Shown here: positions 43,850 to 53,344 of the stretch, piece by piece
Position numbering within the stretch: the first letter of the stretch is position 1
How the letters are laid out: each line of letters starts with the position of its first letter
From: Candidatus Manganitrophus morganii
GTDB lineage: Bacteria; Nitrospirota; Nitrospiria; SBBL01; Manganitrophaceae
DNA length: 64,000 nucleotides
Direction of reading: 5' to 3'
Assembly (NCBI GenBank): GCA_021651055.1
Contig: JAJHOH010000001.1
Span: 372,001 to 436,000 of the forward strand
Made by a program: the position numbers and the translations under genes
Notes under the pieces: generated by a model
The model's database searches: none
What the model saw: only the letters and a program-made list of their open reading frames with translations
What the model was told of the DNA's origin: nothing

Positions 43850-46093
43850 TTAATCAAAGTATTTTGCCAAACCCCTCGAGTAGGCCTCTTTCATCTCCGA
43901 AACGGAGAGATGGATCGCCTGCTCCTTTCCTTCCAACCGGATATCGAGAGAACCTCCCCCCGTTGTCCCCAAGACCGAGTGACCGACCCCGGCCTCTGCG
44001 ATGAGGGCCTGCAGTCTCGAAAGAGATCGCTCCGGGACGCTGACGAGAATCCGCGATTGCGACTCACCGAATAGATAGGCATCCGGCCGGATCGTCCCAG
44101 TATCCAGCGCAATCATAGCACCCAGAGAGGTCGGAGACAAGATGCAACTCTCAGCGAGGGCCACCGCCAATCCCCCTTCGGAACAGTCGTGCGCGGAGGA
44201 GAGAATCCCTTCCCGTGCTGCGGTGAGGACCACCTTCTGGACCCCCTTCTCCTTCTCAAAATGGAGCATCGGCGGATAACCGCGCTCTTGGGAATGGAGA
44301 ACCTTTAGGTATTCGCTCCCTCCCAGCTCTTCGAGCGTCTCCCCGATCAGAACGACCACTTCATTCGGCTCCTTGAATCCCGCGGTCAGAGGGCTCTTCA
44401 TCCCTTCGATTAGGCCCAGCACGCCGACAATGGGGGTCGGATAGATTCCCAGGCCCCGCGTCTCGTTGTAGAGGCTGACGTTTCCGCTGACGACCGGGAT
44501 TTTGAATTGCTCGCAAGCCTCGCTCATCCCCTCGACGCAGAGGGCGAAAGACCACATCACCTCCGGCCGCTCCGGATTTCCGAAATTCAGACAATCGGTC
44601 AGCGCAATCGGTTTCGCGCCGACGCAGACGAGGTTCCGCGCCGCTTCCGCCACGGCGATCGCGCCGCCATAGTAGGGGTTGAGCAAGCAGTAGGTGCTGT
44701 TTCCGTCGACGCTGATCGCCAGGGCGCGATCGGTCCCTTTGATCCGGACCACCGCCGCATCCCCCCCTCCCGGCCCGACCACCGTATTGGTTTGGACCAT
44801 ATGGTCGTACTGGCGGTAGACCCACTCTTTGCTTGCCAGGGACGGCGAGCCGAGCAACGTCCGGAGGGCTTCGGAATACGATTTCGGCTCCTGAATCGAT
44901 TCGATATTGAGCGATTGAACCAACTCCTGGAACTTGGGGGTGGCGATCGGACGCTCATAAACCGGCGCTTCGGAGGTCAACGCCGACACCGGGATCTGCG
45001 CCACAATCTGGTCCCGGTTCTTGATCGTCAGCAGCCGCTCTTCGGTGACCTTTCCGATCACCGCCATATCGAGATCCCACTTCTTGAAAACCGCCTCCAC
45101 CTCGGCTTCTCTCCCTTTCTGAGCGACCAGAAGCATCCGCTCCTGGGATTCGGAGATCATGAACTCCTCCGGCGTCATTCCGGGCTCGCGGCTCGGCACC
45201 TTGGAGACGTCGATTTCGATTCCGGTTCCGCCGCGGTGTGCCATTTCGGAGGACGAGCTCGTCAGACCGGCCGCCCCCATGTCTTGGATGCCGACCACAC
45301 AACCGGTCTGCATCACCTCCAGACAGGCCTCCAGGAGGAGCTTTTCGGTAAAGGGATCGCCGACCTGGACGGTATGCCGCTTCTCTTCCGATTGGCCGAG
45401 CTCCGCGCTCGCCATCGTCGCCCCGTGGATGCCGTCTCTTCCGGTCTTTGAGCCGACATAGATGACCGGATTCCCGACCCCGCCGGCCGCCGCCGTCACG
45501 ATCTCTTCCTTTTTCGCAATCCCAAGACAGAAGACATTCACGAGCGGATTCTTCGAATAGATCTCGTTGAAGTAGATCTCCCCACCGACGGTTGGAACTC
45601 CCATGCAATTGCCGTAACCGGCAATGCCGGCGATCACCCGCTCGAACAGGTAACGGTTCTTGGGGACCTCCAGCGGACCGAAACGAAGCGAGTTGAGCAG
45701 CGCCACCGGCCGCGCCCCCATCGTGAAAATATCCCGGAGAATTCCTCCGACGCCGGTCGCCGCTCCCTGGTACGGCTCGATAAAGGAGGGATGATTGTGG
45801 CTTTCAATCTTAAAGGCGGCGACCCATCCTCCGCCGATGTCGACCACCCCCGCATTCTCGCCCGGTCCATGGAGGACATGCTCCCCTTGCGTCGGAAAAC
45901 GTTTCAAGTGGACCTTCGAGCTCTTGTAACTGCAGTGCTCGCTCCACATCGCGGAGAAGATCGCAAGCTCCGTGGTGTTCGGCTCGCGACCGAGGAGCGC
46001 GACAATTTTCTGATACTCCTCATCGGTCACCGGATGGGCCGGTCGTTCCGGGGGCAGCCCTTGATTATGGGCCGTTTTCTGAGGGTCTGTCAT
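43850..46093 (-). CDS. purL: phosphoribosylformylglycinamidine synthase subunit PurL
   Basis: A 747-residue small-type PurL. It lacks the glutaminase and N-terminal PurS-like parts of the large enzyme, so it needs PurQ and PurS, both encoded in this window. Motifs include [16 protein letters not shown], the [14 protein letters not shown] region and the second-half [10 protein letters not shown] and [15 protein letters not shown]. It makes FGAM from FGAR, ATP and ammonia delivered by PurQ. It lies 59 bases after purQ. Confidence 0.96.
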   Translation of the reverse strand: MTDPQKTAHNQGLPPERPAHPVTDEEYQKIVALLGREPNTTELAIFSAMWSEHCSYKSSKVHLKRFPTQGEHVLHGPGENAGVVDIGGGWVAAFKIESHNHPSFIEPYQGAATGVGGILRDIFTMGARPVALLNSLRFGPLEVPKNRYLFERVIAGIAGYGNCMGVPTVGGEIYFNEIYSKNPLVNVFCLGIAKKEEIVTAAAGGVGNPVIYVGSKTGRDGIHGATMASAELGQSEEKRHTVQVGDPFTEKLLLEACLEVMQTGCVVGIQDMGAAGLTSSSSEMAHRGGTGIEIDVSKVPSREPGMTPEEFMISESQERMLLVAQKGREAEVEAVFKKWDLDMAVIGKVTEERLLTIKNRDQIVAQIPVSALTSEAPVYERPIATPKFQELVQSLNIESIQEPKSYSEALRTLLGSPSLASKEWVYRQYDHMVQTNTVVGPGGGDAAVVRIKGTDRALAISVDGNSTYCLLNPYYGGAIAVAEAARNLVCVGAKPIALTDCLNFGNPERPEVMWSFALCVEGMSEACEQFKIPVVSGNVSLYNETRGLGIYPTPIVGVLGLIEGMKSPLTAGFKEPNEVVVLIGETLEELGGSEYLKVLHSQERGYPPMLHFEKEKGVQKVVLTAAREGILSSAHDCSEGGLAVALAESCILSPTSLGAMIALDTGTIRPDAYLFGESQSRILVSVPERSLSRLQALIAEAGVGHSVLGTTGGGSLDIRLEGKEQAIHLSVSEMKEAYSRGLAKYFD

Positions 46094-46129
46094 GGATTCT
46101 CCAGATATCGTGATTCGTAATCCGTGAAT

Positions 46130-46165
46130 CGTTATTCGTAAAATCTTTACGTTTAACGAATAACG
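46130..46165. repeat. hairpin at the purQ stop codon
   Basis: CGTTATTCGT (46130-46139) pairs perfectly with ACGAATAACG (46156-46165). It spans the purQ stop codon, within a low-complexity run of ATTCGTAATCCGTGAATCG-type words. It lacks a T tract, so it could be an mRNA-processing or stability hairpin between purQ and purL. Confidence 0.45.
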
Positions 46166-46866
46166 GGGGCAGCGCGCTCCCTGCGAGAGCGGCGGAGAGA
46201 TTCAAAGAGTTTGATCCCATCTTCGCCGCCAAGGAGGGGATCGGCGACGCGCTCCGGGTGGGGCATCATGCCAAGGACATTCCCCGCCTCATTGGAGATT
46301 CCGGCGATCTGGTCGATGGAGCCGTTCGGGTTTGCTTCATCCGAGACCGCTCCTTCCTTCGTAACATAGCGGAAGATGATCTGATTTCGCTCCTTCAACC
46401 GCGCCAACCCGGCGGGATCGATATAATAATTTCCTTCCGCGTGTGCGATCGGAAGAGAGAGAACCTGACCCGGTTGATAGAGCGAGGTGAACGGGGTTTG
46501 ATGATTTTCGACCCGAACGAAGACCGGCTTGCAGATAAACTTGAGGGAGCGGTTCCGCCGGAGCGCTCCCGGAAGCAGACCCGACTCGACCAGGATCTGA
46601 AATCCGTTGCAGATCCCGAGAACCATTCCCCCTTGCGCGGCGAAATCGACAACCCCCTTCATCACCGGAGAAAAACGGGCGATCGCCCCCGCCCGGAGAT
46701 AATCGCCATAGGAAAAGCCCCCCGGAATAATCAGGGCATCGACATCGGGAAGTTTTGTCTCCTTGTGCCAGATGAAAGTGGTCGGCTCTTTCAGGATCCC
46801 ACCGGTGACGTAATGACAATCTTGGTCACAATTCGACCCGGGAAAAACAACGATTCCGAAACGCAT
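46153..46866 (-). CDS. purQ: phosphoribosylformylglycinamidine synthase subunit PurQ
   Basis: A 237-residue class I glutamine amidotransferase that hydrolyses glutamine and passes ammonia to PurL. It starts [16 protein letters not shown], with [16 protein letters not shown], the catalytic cysteine in [13 protein letters not shown], and the His/Glu pair in MMPHPERV. It begins only 14 bases after the stop of a cheY-like gene, so it is probably transcribed from the chemosensory unit. purS lies about 16 kb upstream instead of next to it. Confidence 0.96.
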   Translation of the reverse strand: MRFGIVVFPGSNCDQDCHYVTGGILKEPTTFIWHKETKLPDVDALIIPGGFSYGDYLRAGAIARFSPVMKGVVDFAAQGGMVLGICNGFQILVESGLLPGALRRNRSLKFICKPVFVRVENHQTPFTSLYQPGQVLSLPIAHAEGNYYIDPAGLARLKERNQIIFRYVTKEGAVSDEANPNGSIDQIAGISNEAGNVLGMMPHPERVADPLLGGEDGIKLFESLRRSRRERAAPVIR

Positions 46867-46880
46867 TCTATCCTCTGATT

Positions 46881-47258
46881 CTATTCCGTCTTTAATAAAT
46901 CCCTGACGATCTTAAGAAGTTCGTTGGTTTGAATCGGTTTGGAAAGGTAGGCATTGGCTCCCAAAGCAAGCCCTTTTTCTCGGTCGGTTTGGGAGCCTTC
47001 CGTCGTGACAATCACAATCGGGGTCGATCGATAGGCGGGATCGTTTCGAATCATGCTGACCAGCTTGAGCCCATCCATCAGCGGCATGTTGATATCCGAA
47101 ACGATTAAATCAAATCGATTTTCCTTCAACTTCTTGAGGGCATCGACGCCGTCGCTCGCCTCAACGATCTTGGAGTTCGGAATTCGTTTCAAGCTGAAGG
47201 TGATCAGTTGACGCATCGTCGGCGAATCTTCGACGACGAGGAAACGGATGTCAGCCAT
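46881..47258 (-). CDS. CheY-like response regulator
   Basis: A 125-residue single receiver: acidic pocket in [12 protein letters not shown], phospho-Asp in [14 protein letters not shown], Thr in VTTEGSQ and Lys in YLSKPIQ. All key residues are present. It is the last gene of the chemosensory run and overlaps the GAF gene by 8 bases. It is a close relative of the receiver at 61666-62040, so the system has two CheY candidates. Confidence 0.92.
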   Translation of the reverse strand: MADIRFLVVEDSPTMRQLITFSLKRIPNSKIVEASDGVDALKKLKENRFDLIVSDINMPLMDGLKLVSMIRNDPAYRSTPIVIVTTEGSQTDREKGLALGANAYLSKPIQTNELLKIVRDLLKTE

Positions 47259-48102
47259 TTTGCCCCCAGGAATCTTCTCGACCGCTCAACAAGTCAATAA
47301 AACCTTGAATCGTTGACAACTTTCTGGCCGATTGCGAATAAAGTTTGGCGCTGAAAACCGCCGTGGCGGCATGCCCCGCCAACATAGTGAAAAGCTCTTT
47401 GTCGACGTGGGTCAATGTCTTTTTCTTTTGCTCCAGGAGCGAAAAAACGACGATGACGCCGAGCGTTTGATCTTTGATTTTCAGCGGGATGCAAACAATC
47501 GGACGAGGTTCCCCTTCGACACTTCCCACGCTTAAATCGCTTTCGAAGAAGTTTTCGCCGCTCTGGACCGCCCGGCCGATGACCCCTTCGCCGATCCGGG
47601 CCTTGCGGATTGTCCCCTCTTCCATCCCCTCGGAAGCGATGGTAGAGAGAACCCCAGAGGCTTCATCCAGCAACATGATCACAAACCGCTCGGCCCCGAC
47701 CAGGTTGATCATGATTTCGATGATGATTCGAAGCACTTCTTCGAAGTCGAGGGTCGAGTGGAGCTGATTGCTGGCGACATAGAGGTTGGCCAGGTTGTTG
47801 TTTTCCTCTTCCACTTCCAAATACTTTGAAGCGAAGCCCTTATTTTCCTCTTCAACCTCCTTAAAACGGTTGATGAGGCGGTTGCGCTCTTCCTCAGCCT
47901 TGGCCAACTGCTCCTGAAGCGCTTTTACTTCGACCGGATTGGAAAGTTGGACCAACCCGTTCCTTTCCTCTTCGAGCTTGAGGACCGTATATCGGAGCCG
48001 CTCGTTCTCCTTGAGCAATTCTTGAGTGAATTCCTCCCCCTTCTTGAATACCCTCAAGAACTCTTCAGCCTTTTTCGCGATCTCGTTTTCTCTTCGCTCC
48101 AT
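47251..48102 (-). CDS. coiled-coil GAF-domain protein
   Basis: A 283-residue protein. Residues 1-120 form a long coiled coil (KENERLRYTVLKLEEERN, EEENKGFASKYLEVEEENNNL). Residues about 115-270 are a GAF domain (FEEVLRIIIEIMINLVGAERFVIMLLDE, ARIGEGVIGRAV, PIVCIPLKI). No kinase or output domain follows. In this place it may link a ligand or redox signal to the adjacent CheY. Ligand unknown. Confidence 0.85.
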   Translation of the reverse strand: MERRENEIAKKAEEFLRVFKKGEEFTQELLKENERLRYTVLKLEEERNGLVQLSNPVEVKALQEQLAKAEEERNRLINRFKEVEEENKGFASKYLEVEEENNNLANLYVASNQLHSTLDFEEVLRIIIEIMINLVGAERFVIMLLDEASGVLSTIASEGMEEGTIRKARIGEGVIGRAVQSGENFFESDLSVGSVEGEPRPIVCIPLKIKDQTLGVIVVFSLLEQKKKTLTHVDKELFTMLAGHAATAVFSAKLYSQSARKLSTIQGFIDLLSGREDSWGQNG

Positions 48103-48168
48103 AACCGATTTCCTTCCGGATTTGAAGGCCTTGTGGATTATAACACAGCCTATTTCAAAGCGCCAACC

Positions 48169-49269
48169 CTATTTTGGAAGACGCCGATAATACCGCGTGA
48201 TCTCCGCCGCAATCTTATACAACGGCAAAACGTGATCGACGACCCCCGCTTGAATCGCCTCTCGCGGCATTCCAAAAACAACCGCCGTCTCCTCCGACTC
48301 CGCCAACGTGATTCCTCCCCTTTCCTTCACTTTTGTTAATCCGATCTTTCCATCATCTCCCATCCCGGTCAGGACCACCCCAAAGACCGCCTCCTTGAAG
48401 AACTCTGCGGCGGAGATCATCATCAGATCGACCGAGGGGGCGTATCGATCGGCCTCTCCCTTCGCTTTCAGGCAGGTATGAATCCGGGAGCCGATCTTTT
48501 CAAATAAAAGATGATAGCCCCCGGGGGCGATATAAACCCGCCCTGCTTCCAGCGGTTCCCCGCCGCCGACCTCCGAGACCTGCAAGCGGGAAAGTTTGTT
48601 CAGGCGTTCCGCAAAAGATTTGGTGAATCCCGGTGGCATATGCTGAGAGATCACGACCGATACGGGAAGATCCTCCGGGAGATTCGAGATGATTTCAACC
48701 AGGGCGGGGGGCCCCCCCGTCGATGCCCCGATCGCCAAGAGCCGGGAGAGGCCTTCTCTCTGTTTGGGGGGCTGAAGAGAAACTTCAATCCGTTTTTTGG
48801 AACGGGTGAGCTTGGAATACTTTTTTGACAAGCTCTCCTTTGGAATTTTAGAAAGGGTCTCGATTTTGGAGATGAGCGCATCCGGTTGCTCCAGGAGCGT
48901 TCCGTTCGGTTCCGGTTTTCCATAGAAATCGCACGCTCCCAGCTCCAGCGCCCTGAAAACAGTGTAGCCGTCGGATCGGGCTGAGACGACCAGCACCGGT
49001 GTCGGATAATAGGCCATCAGCCAGCGGAGAAAGGTAAACCCGTCGATATGAGGCATCTCCAGATCGAGGAGAATGACATCAGGCTTTTTCTCGACAACAA
49101 GCCTCATCGCCTTTTCGCCGTTTTCCACCAATCCCGCAACAGCCAGGTGGGGATACTTTTGAAGAATGACATTGATCATTTGTCTAAACAACGGCGAGTC
49201 GTCAACGATCAGAAGTTTGATCGGCGTTTGTTGAAGCCTTCCCTTCTCCATCTCTTTCCTCTCATCCAT
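48169..49269 (-). CDS. cheB: protein-glutamate methylesterase
   Basis: A 366-residue CheB: receiver (LLIVDDSPLFRQMI, VILLDLEMPHIDG) and C-terminal methylesterase with the Ser-His-Asp set in IGASTGGPPAL, SQHMPPGFTKSFAERL and TGMGDDGKIG. It removes methyl groups from chemoreceptors to tune adaptation. It overlaps cheR by 8 bases, so translation is coupled. Confidence 0.95.
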   Translation of the reverse strand: MDERKEMEKGRLQQTPIKLLIVDDSPLFRQMINVILQKYPHLAVAGLVENGEKAMRLVVEKKPDVILLDLEMPHIDGFTFLRWLMAYYPTPVLVVSARSDGYTVFRALELGACDFYGKPEPNGTLLEQPDALISKIETLSKIPKESLSKKYSKLTRSKKRIEVSLQPPKQREGLSRLLAIGASTGGPPALVEIISNLPEDLPVSVVISQHMPPGFTKSFAERLNKLSRLQVSEVGGGEPLEAGRVYIAPGGYHLLFEKIGSRIHTCLKAKGEADRYAPSVDLMMISAAEFFKEAVFGVVLTGMGDDGKIGLTKVKERGGITLAESEETAVVFGMPREAIQAGVVDHVLPLYKIAAEITRYYRRLPK

Positions 49270-50122
49270 TCTTTGCCAGAAACGGCTTTTGGTACACGAG
49301 ATCGTTCTTAAAATGTTTTAACGCATAATGGGTGGAGAGATTCATCAACGACTCGGAATGGCCGAGGAGGAGATACCCCCCTTCTTTCAGCTTTCCGTAA
49401 AACCCCTCGACCACCCGCTTCTTAACGGTCATGTCAAAGTAGATAATCACATTCCGGCAGAAGACCGCGTTCACTGCGGGAAGCAGAATCCATCTCTCCC
49501 GGTCGTTCAGGTTCAGGTGGAGAAAAGTGACATTTTTTTTTACCCGATCGTTGATTTTAAATCCGGCCGTTTCTTTCGTGAAATACTTCTTTTGAAAATA
49601 GGGGTCCATGGAGCGGAAGGAGGTCGGCTGGTAAATTCCGCGTCGCGCGCTCTGAAGGACATTTTGGCTGATATCGCTGGCATAAATTTCAACGTTCCAA
49701 TCATGGAATAACGGACTTTCCAGGATTAACATGGAGAGGGTATACGGCTCCTCGCCGGTGGAGCAGCCCGCGCTCCAGATCTTCAACTGTTTTGTTTTTT
49801 CCTCCATATGGGCCAGTTCCGGAAAGATCTCCTGACTAAACGTCTGAAGCTGATGATTCTCGCGAAAGAAGTAGGTTTCATGGATGGTGATAATGTCGAT
49901 TAAAGAAGCCAGCTCCTCATCCCTTTTCAGGTCGTATTTTAAAAAATAATAATAATCACGGAAATTATCGAACTGTTTCCGCTTGACGCTTTGCTGCAAT
50001 CGGCTTTCCATGATGAACTTCGAATCATCGGAGAAATAAATCCCCGAGATCTCATAAATCATGTCTCGAAGAAGCCGGAAGACCTCATCGTTCAGAACGA
50101 TCTGCTGGTCGCAGGGATTCAT
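49262..50122 (-). CDS. cheR: chemoreceptor glutamate methyltransferase
   Basis: A 286-residue CheR. The N-terminal helical domain (EVFRLLRDMIYEISGIYF) is followed by the SAM-binding methyltransferase domain (IHETYFFRE, LKIWSAGCSTGEEPYTL, FCRNVIIYF). The ATG at 50122 forms an ATGA overlap with the HEAT gene stop, which supports this start over the open extension to 50173. It methylates the two receptors of this cluster. Confidence 0.94.
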   Translation of the reverse strand: MNPCDQQIVLNDEVFRLLRDMIYEISGIYFSDDSKFIMESRLQQSVKRKQFDNFRDYYYFLKYDLKRDEELASLIDIITIHETYFFRENHQLQTFSQEIFPELAHMEEKTKQLKIWSAGCSTGEEPYTLSMLILESPLFHDWNVEIYASDISQNVLQSARRGIYQPTSFRSMDPYFQKKYFTKETAGFKINDRVKKNVTFLHLNLNDRERWILLPAVNAVFCRNVIIYFDMTVKKRVVEGFYGKLKEGGYLLLGHSESLMNLSTHYALKHFKNDLVYQKPFLAKNG

Positions 50123-52161
50123 TCGTTTCCAATCAACATGGGTCCGCTCTCCGATTCGATCTGAGAGAGGCACTGGCGCGCGGTTTCACGAACCATCGGA
50201 TCCGAATCGGAATCGGCCATCTCTTTTAATCGAAGGATCGACGAGCGATCCCGAAGGCGACCGATTGCCCGAATCGAGGCCACCCGGACGGTCCAATTCA
50301 GATCGCTCAGAAAACTTTGGAGGAGTGGAACCACCGAGGGCTCGCTCAGAAGACCCAAAGCCAAAATAGCCGCTTTCTTTACATCGAGGTCCGGATTGTT
50401 TGTCTCGGCTAAAATGAGCGGGAGCGCCCATTTTTCCCGGCGTTCGCCGAGAACGGAAAGGGTGGAGATTTTCACGGCGCCGACCCGGTCCGAGAGCAAT
50501 TCGAGCAGGAGGGTTCGGGCCTTTTCTTCCTCGACCCGGGCCAAAATCGGAGCGATCGCCGACCGAACCCAGATATTCTCGTCGTGAACAAGCGGATGCA
50601 GGGTGTCTGCCAGATTGGCAAGGTGCCCGATCTCATCCCCCGCTAAAATCTTGAGCGCCGCCAGACGAACATCGGCAGACTCATCACCCAGGGCGAGGAG
50701 AATATGTTGGCTCACCTCCGGTGAATGGAAACAACCCAAGGCGGCGACAGCCGCTTTTCGAACGCTCTGCTCCGGATCGCTGAGGAGGAACCGCAAGGGT
50801 GCGATCGCTTTTTCCTCTCTCACCCGTCCCAAGAGAAAAGCGGCGTTGCTGCGAAGCGCCGAAGAATCGTGGCGTAGATAATCAAGGAGTGTCGTCCGGG
50901 GGAGGGCCTCCTTCATCTGCAGCAACGCCTTGACCGCACTCTCCTGTACGTTCGGGTAAACATCGGTCAGAACGGGCAACAACGCGCCGATCGTTCCGGG
51001 ATCTCCGACTTCTCCCAAGGCGGCCGCGGCCGATTGGCGAACATGGCCGCTGCGATCTTGCAACAGTTCCAAGAGAGCCGGAACCACCCGGCGCCCCCCG
51101 ATCCTTCCGAAGACGGTCGCCATGACCTCCCGAACAACGTCGTCCTGTCCGGACAATCCGGCGATGAGCGGCTCGATATGCTCCTTGCCGATTGAAACGA
51201 GCGCAGAGAGGGCTTCCTCCCGGCATTCACTGTTGATCAGCGGAATGAGGATTGAAACGCTTCGGGCCTCCGCCACCCATCCGTACATACGGATTGCGGC
51301 CCGCCTCAAAAAGGAATCTGCATCCTGGACGGCTTCGTCGAGAAGGGCGCAGGTCGAATCTTGGTAGACTTCCTTCACACGGCGATGAATCACGGCGCGA
51401 TCGGTCGTCGATTGTCTCGATTCCAATGCGGCGATCGCCTTCAGGGCGGAGCAGCGGATGCTCTTTGAGCCCGATTGAAGGGCCGCCGTCAACGCCTCCA
51501 AGACCCGCATGTCTCCCATCGTCCCGAGCGCTTCCAGGACGGCCCGTCTGTACGGATTCTTCGCCAGAAGACCGATCAGCGGCTCCACCGCACGGGAATC
51601 GCCGATTTGCTCCAGGGCCTTCACCGCCGAGAAGACGAGAAGCGGATTCTCCCGCGTTAAAATCTCCAACAGCGGCGGGACCGACACGGGATCTCCGATT
51701 TTTCCCAAGGCTTCGACCGCCGAAGCGGCGATATTCTCGTTTTGATCCGAGAAGAGGGCCACCAAGGGGGGGACGGCCTTTCTCTCCTTGATTTCACCCA
51801 GCGTATCGATGATCAGCTTCTTGACCTCGTCATCGGTGCGGCGAAGTGAAAAAAGGAGGGGATCGACAGAGGTTTTTCCGAACTGAATAAAGACCTCGAC
51901 CGCCGCATTCCGCATCCCGATATTCTTCTCTCCGCTGAGACGGTCGATCAGTTGATGAACGATCCGATTTCGATCGACCCCCTCCAGCAGGATGGCGGCC
52001 GCCATTTTCCGAACCCTCCAATCGGAATCGCCCAACGCGGTGATGGCGGGGTCGATGACCGAGGCATCGGGAAGACCGGCCAACGCATTCAATGCGGAGA
52101 GTCTCACCTCCACATCCGGGCTCGTTAAACGTCTCGCAATATCTTCTTGAACAGATCGCAT
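50119..52161 (-). CDS. HEAT-repeat protein in chemosensory cluster
   Basis: A 680-residue protein composed almost wholly of about 20 HEAT/PBS-lyase-type repeats of about 31 residues (for example DSDWRVRKMAAAILLEG, DPVSVPPLLEIL, DPEQSVRKAAVAALG). Such solenoids act as protein-protein scaffolds. No catalytic motif, signal peptide or membrane helix is seen. Start MRSVQEDIARRL at 52161 follows GGGGAT; 52185 is the alternative. It is coupled to cheR by an ATGA overlap. Its partner is unknown. Confidence 0.88.
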   Translation of the reverse strand: MRSVQEDIARRLTSPDVEVRLSALNALAGLPDASVIDPAITALGDSDWRVRKMAAAILLEGVDRNRIVHQLIDRLSGEKNIGMRNAAVEVFIQFGKTSVDPLLFSLRRTDDEVKKLIIDTLGEIKERKAVPPLVALFSDQNENIAASAVEALGKIGDPVSVPPLLEILTRENPLLVFSAVKALEQIGDSRAVEPLIGLLAKNPYRRAVLEALGTMGDMRVLEALTAALQSGSKSIRCSALKAIAALESRQSTTDRAVIHRRVKEVYQDSTCALLDEAVQDADSFLRRAAIRMYGWVAEARSVSILIPLINSECREEALSALVSIGKEHIEPLIAGLSGQDDVVREVMATVFGRIGGRRVVPALLELLQDRSGHVRQSAAAALGEVGDPGTIGALLPVLTDVYPNVQESAVKALLQMKEALPRTTLLDYLRHDSSALRSNAAFLLGRVREEKAIAPLRFLLSDPEQSVRKAAVAALGCFHSPEVSQHILLALGDESADVRLAALKILAGDEIGHLANLADTLHPLVHDENIWVRSAIAPILARVEEEKARTLLLELLSDRVGAVKISTLSVLGERREKWALPLILAETNNPDLDVKKAAILALGLLSEPSVVPLLQSFLSDLNWTVRVASIRAIGRLRDRSSILRLKEMADSDSDPMVRETARQCLSQIESESGPMLIGNE

Positions 52162-52200
52162 GGATCCCCGAAAAGAATCGATCAACCGCCCAGCGGGCGA

Positions 52201-53322
52201 TCAGCCCTTTTTCTTCCTGATAAAATCTTCGAAAGCCTCTTTATAAAAATCCCGCACCTTTTGGACTTCCGGAGCGACCCTGGAATCGTAGTGTTTTCTT
52301 CCCTCTTCGATTTCCTCTTTCAGCAGTTCATAAAACCGACCGGAGCGTATCCCCTCTTCGACCTTCTTTTTGTTGTAAAGAACGATGTCGGAGACGATGA
52401 TTCGCGCCAGCCGCTTGGCGTCCTCGTGCTCCTTCGGCTCCGGCGCTTTTTCAGTCGGCGGCTCAAGGGCCGGGGGGGGACCACTCTCATCCAAGGTAAT
52501 ACCGGCTGGCTGCTCGACGCCAAGGGTCTTTCCCTGATCGATTTCCGGCGAAATCGACCCCATTTCGGAGGGCTGGGTCCGTGTCGTTTCCTCCAAAGAG
52601 GGCATCGACGTCTCTCTCAGGACGGGATCCCTGGCGGTTTCGGCCGCAGGGGGCGGGACGGGGGAATCGCCGTTCTGCTTCCGATTCAAATGTTTCCGGA
52701 TTCTGACGAGAAGATCCTTCTCGACATGATGGCGTTCGATATAATCGTCGGCGCCGAAAAGGGAGCTCGGTTGTCTCCGATATTTATTGTTCTTCTCATA
52801 GATGGAGGCCATCAGGATGACAATCGTCTCCTTGAGGCGGTCGTCTTTTTTGATCATATTGCAGAATTCGCTCCCTAACCCATCGGGAAGACCGACATCG
52901 ATCAGCGCGATCGCAGGGCGTTGCCGGTTTAGAAGAGGAAGAATTTCCTTTCCCGAGTTGGCCTCGACCACCTTGAAACTGGCCCCGGAAAGGAGCTCCT
53001 TGATCATCTCTTTGGTCCCCTCGCCGTCGATCGCAACAAGCACCTTCTGAGGATCGATGGCGGCGGGGAGAGGGTCCTCTTGGAGCGGTTCTACCGACCG
53101 CGCCGGAGTCGCCGCCGGCTTCGATCGTTCCGGGGTTGCCGTCGCCTCATTTTGCGGGGAGGGGGTCTTGAACGCGTGCGCCCCTTTTTCCACCAGGATT
53201 TCGACGACGATTTTTGTTTTTAAAATGGACCGGCATCCCCTGCAAACCAGGGCGGTATCCTCGTCGAGATGTTTCATGTCGAGCGCGAGTTCCGTTTGAC
53301 ACTTTGGACATTGTACAATCAT
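52201..53322 (-). CDS. zinc-ribbon protein with degenerate receiver domain
   Basis: A 373-residue protein with an N-terminal MJ0042-type zinc ribbon (Cys5, 8, 27, 30), a Pro-rich linker, a receiver-like domain (about 92-212) and a long charged tail with a helical end (VRDFYKEAFEDFIRKKKG). The receiver keeps the acceptor Asp142 (ALIDVGLPDGLG), but the N-terminal acidic pair is AIDGEG and the usual Lys is not in place, so phosphotransfer may be weak or lost. This fusion also occurs in gliding-type signalling clusters. It lies between an MCP gene and the HEAT gene. Confidence 0.85.
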   Translation of the reverse strand: MIVQCPKCQTELALDMKHLDEDTALVCRGCRSILKTKIVVEILVEKGAHAFKTPSPQNEATATPERSKPAATPARSVEPLQEDPLPAAIDPQKVLVAIDGEGTKEMIKELLSGASFKVVEANSGKEILPLLNRQRPAIALIDVGLPDGLGSEFCNMIKKDDRLKETIVILMASIYEKNNKYRRQPSSLFGADDYIERHHVEKDLLVRIRKHLNRKQNGDSPVPPPAAETARDPVLRETSMPSLEETTRTQPSEMGSISPEIDQGKTLGVEQPAGITLDESGPPPALEPPTEKAPEPKEHEDAKRLARIIVSDIVLYNKKKVEEGIRSGRFYELLKEEIEEGRKHYDSRVAPEVQKVRDFYKEAFEDFIRKKKG

Positions 53323-53344
53323 TCCCCGCTCCTTCCCTTCCGAC

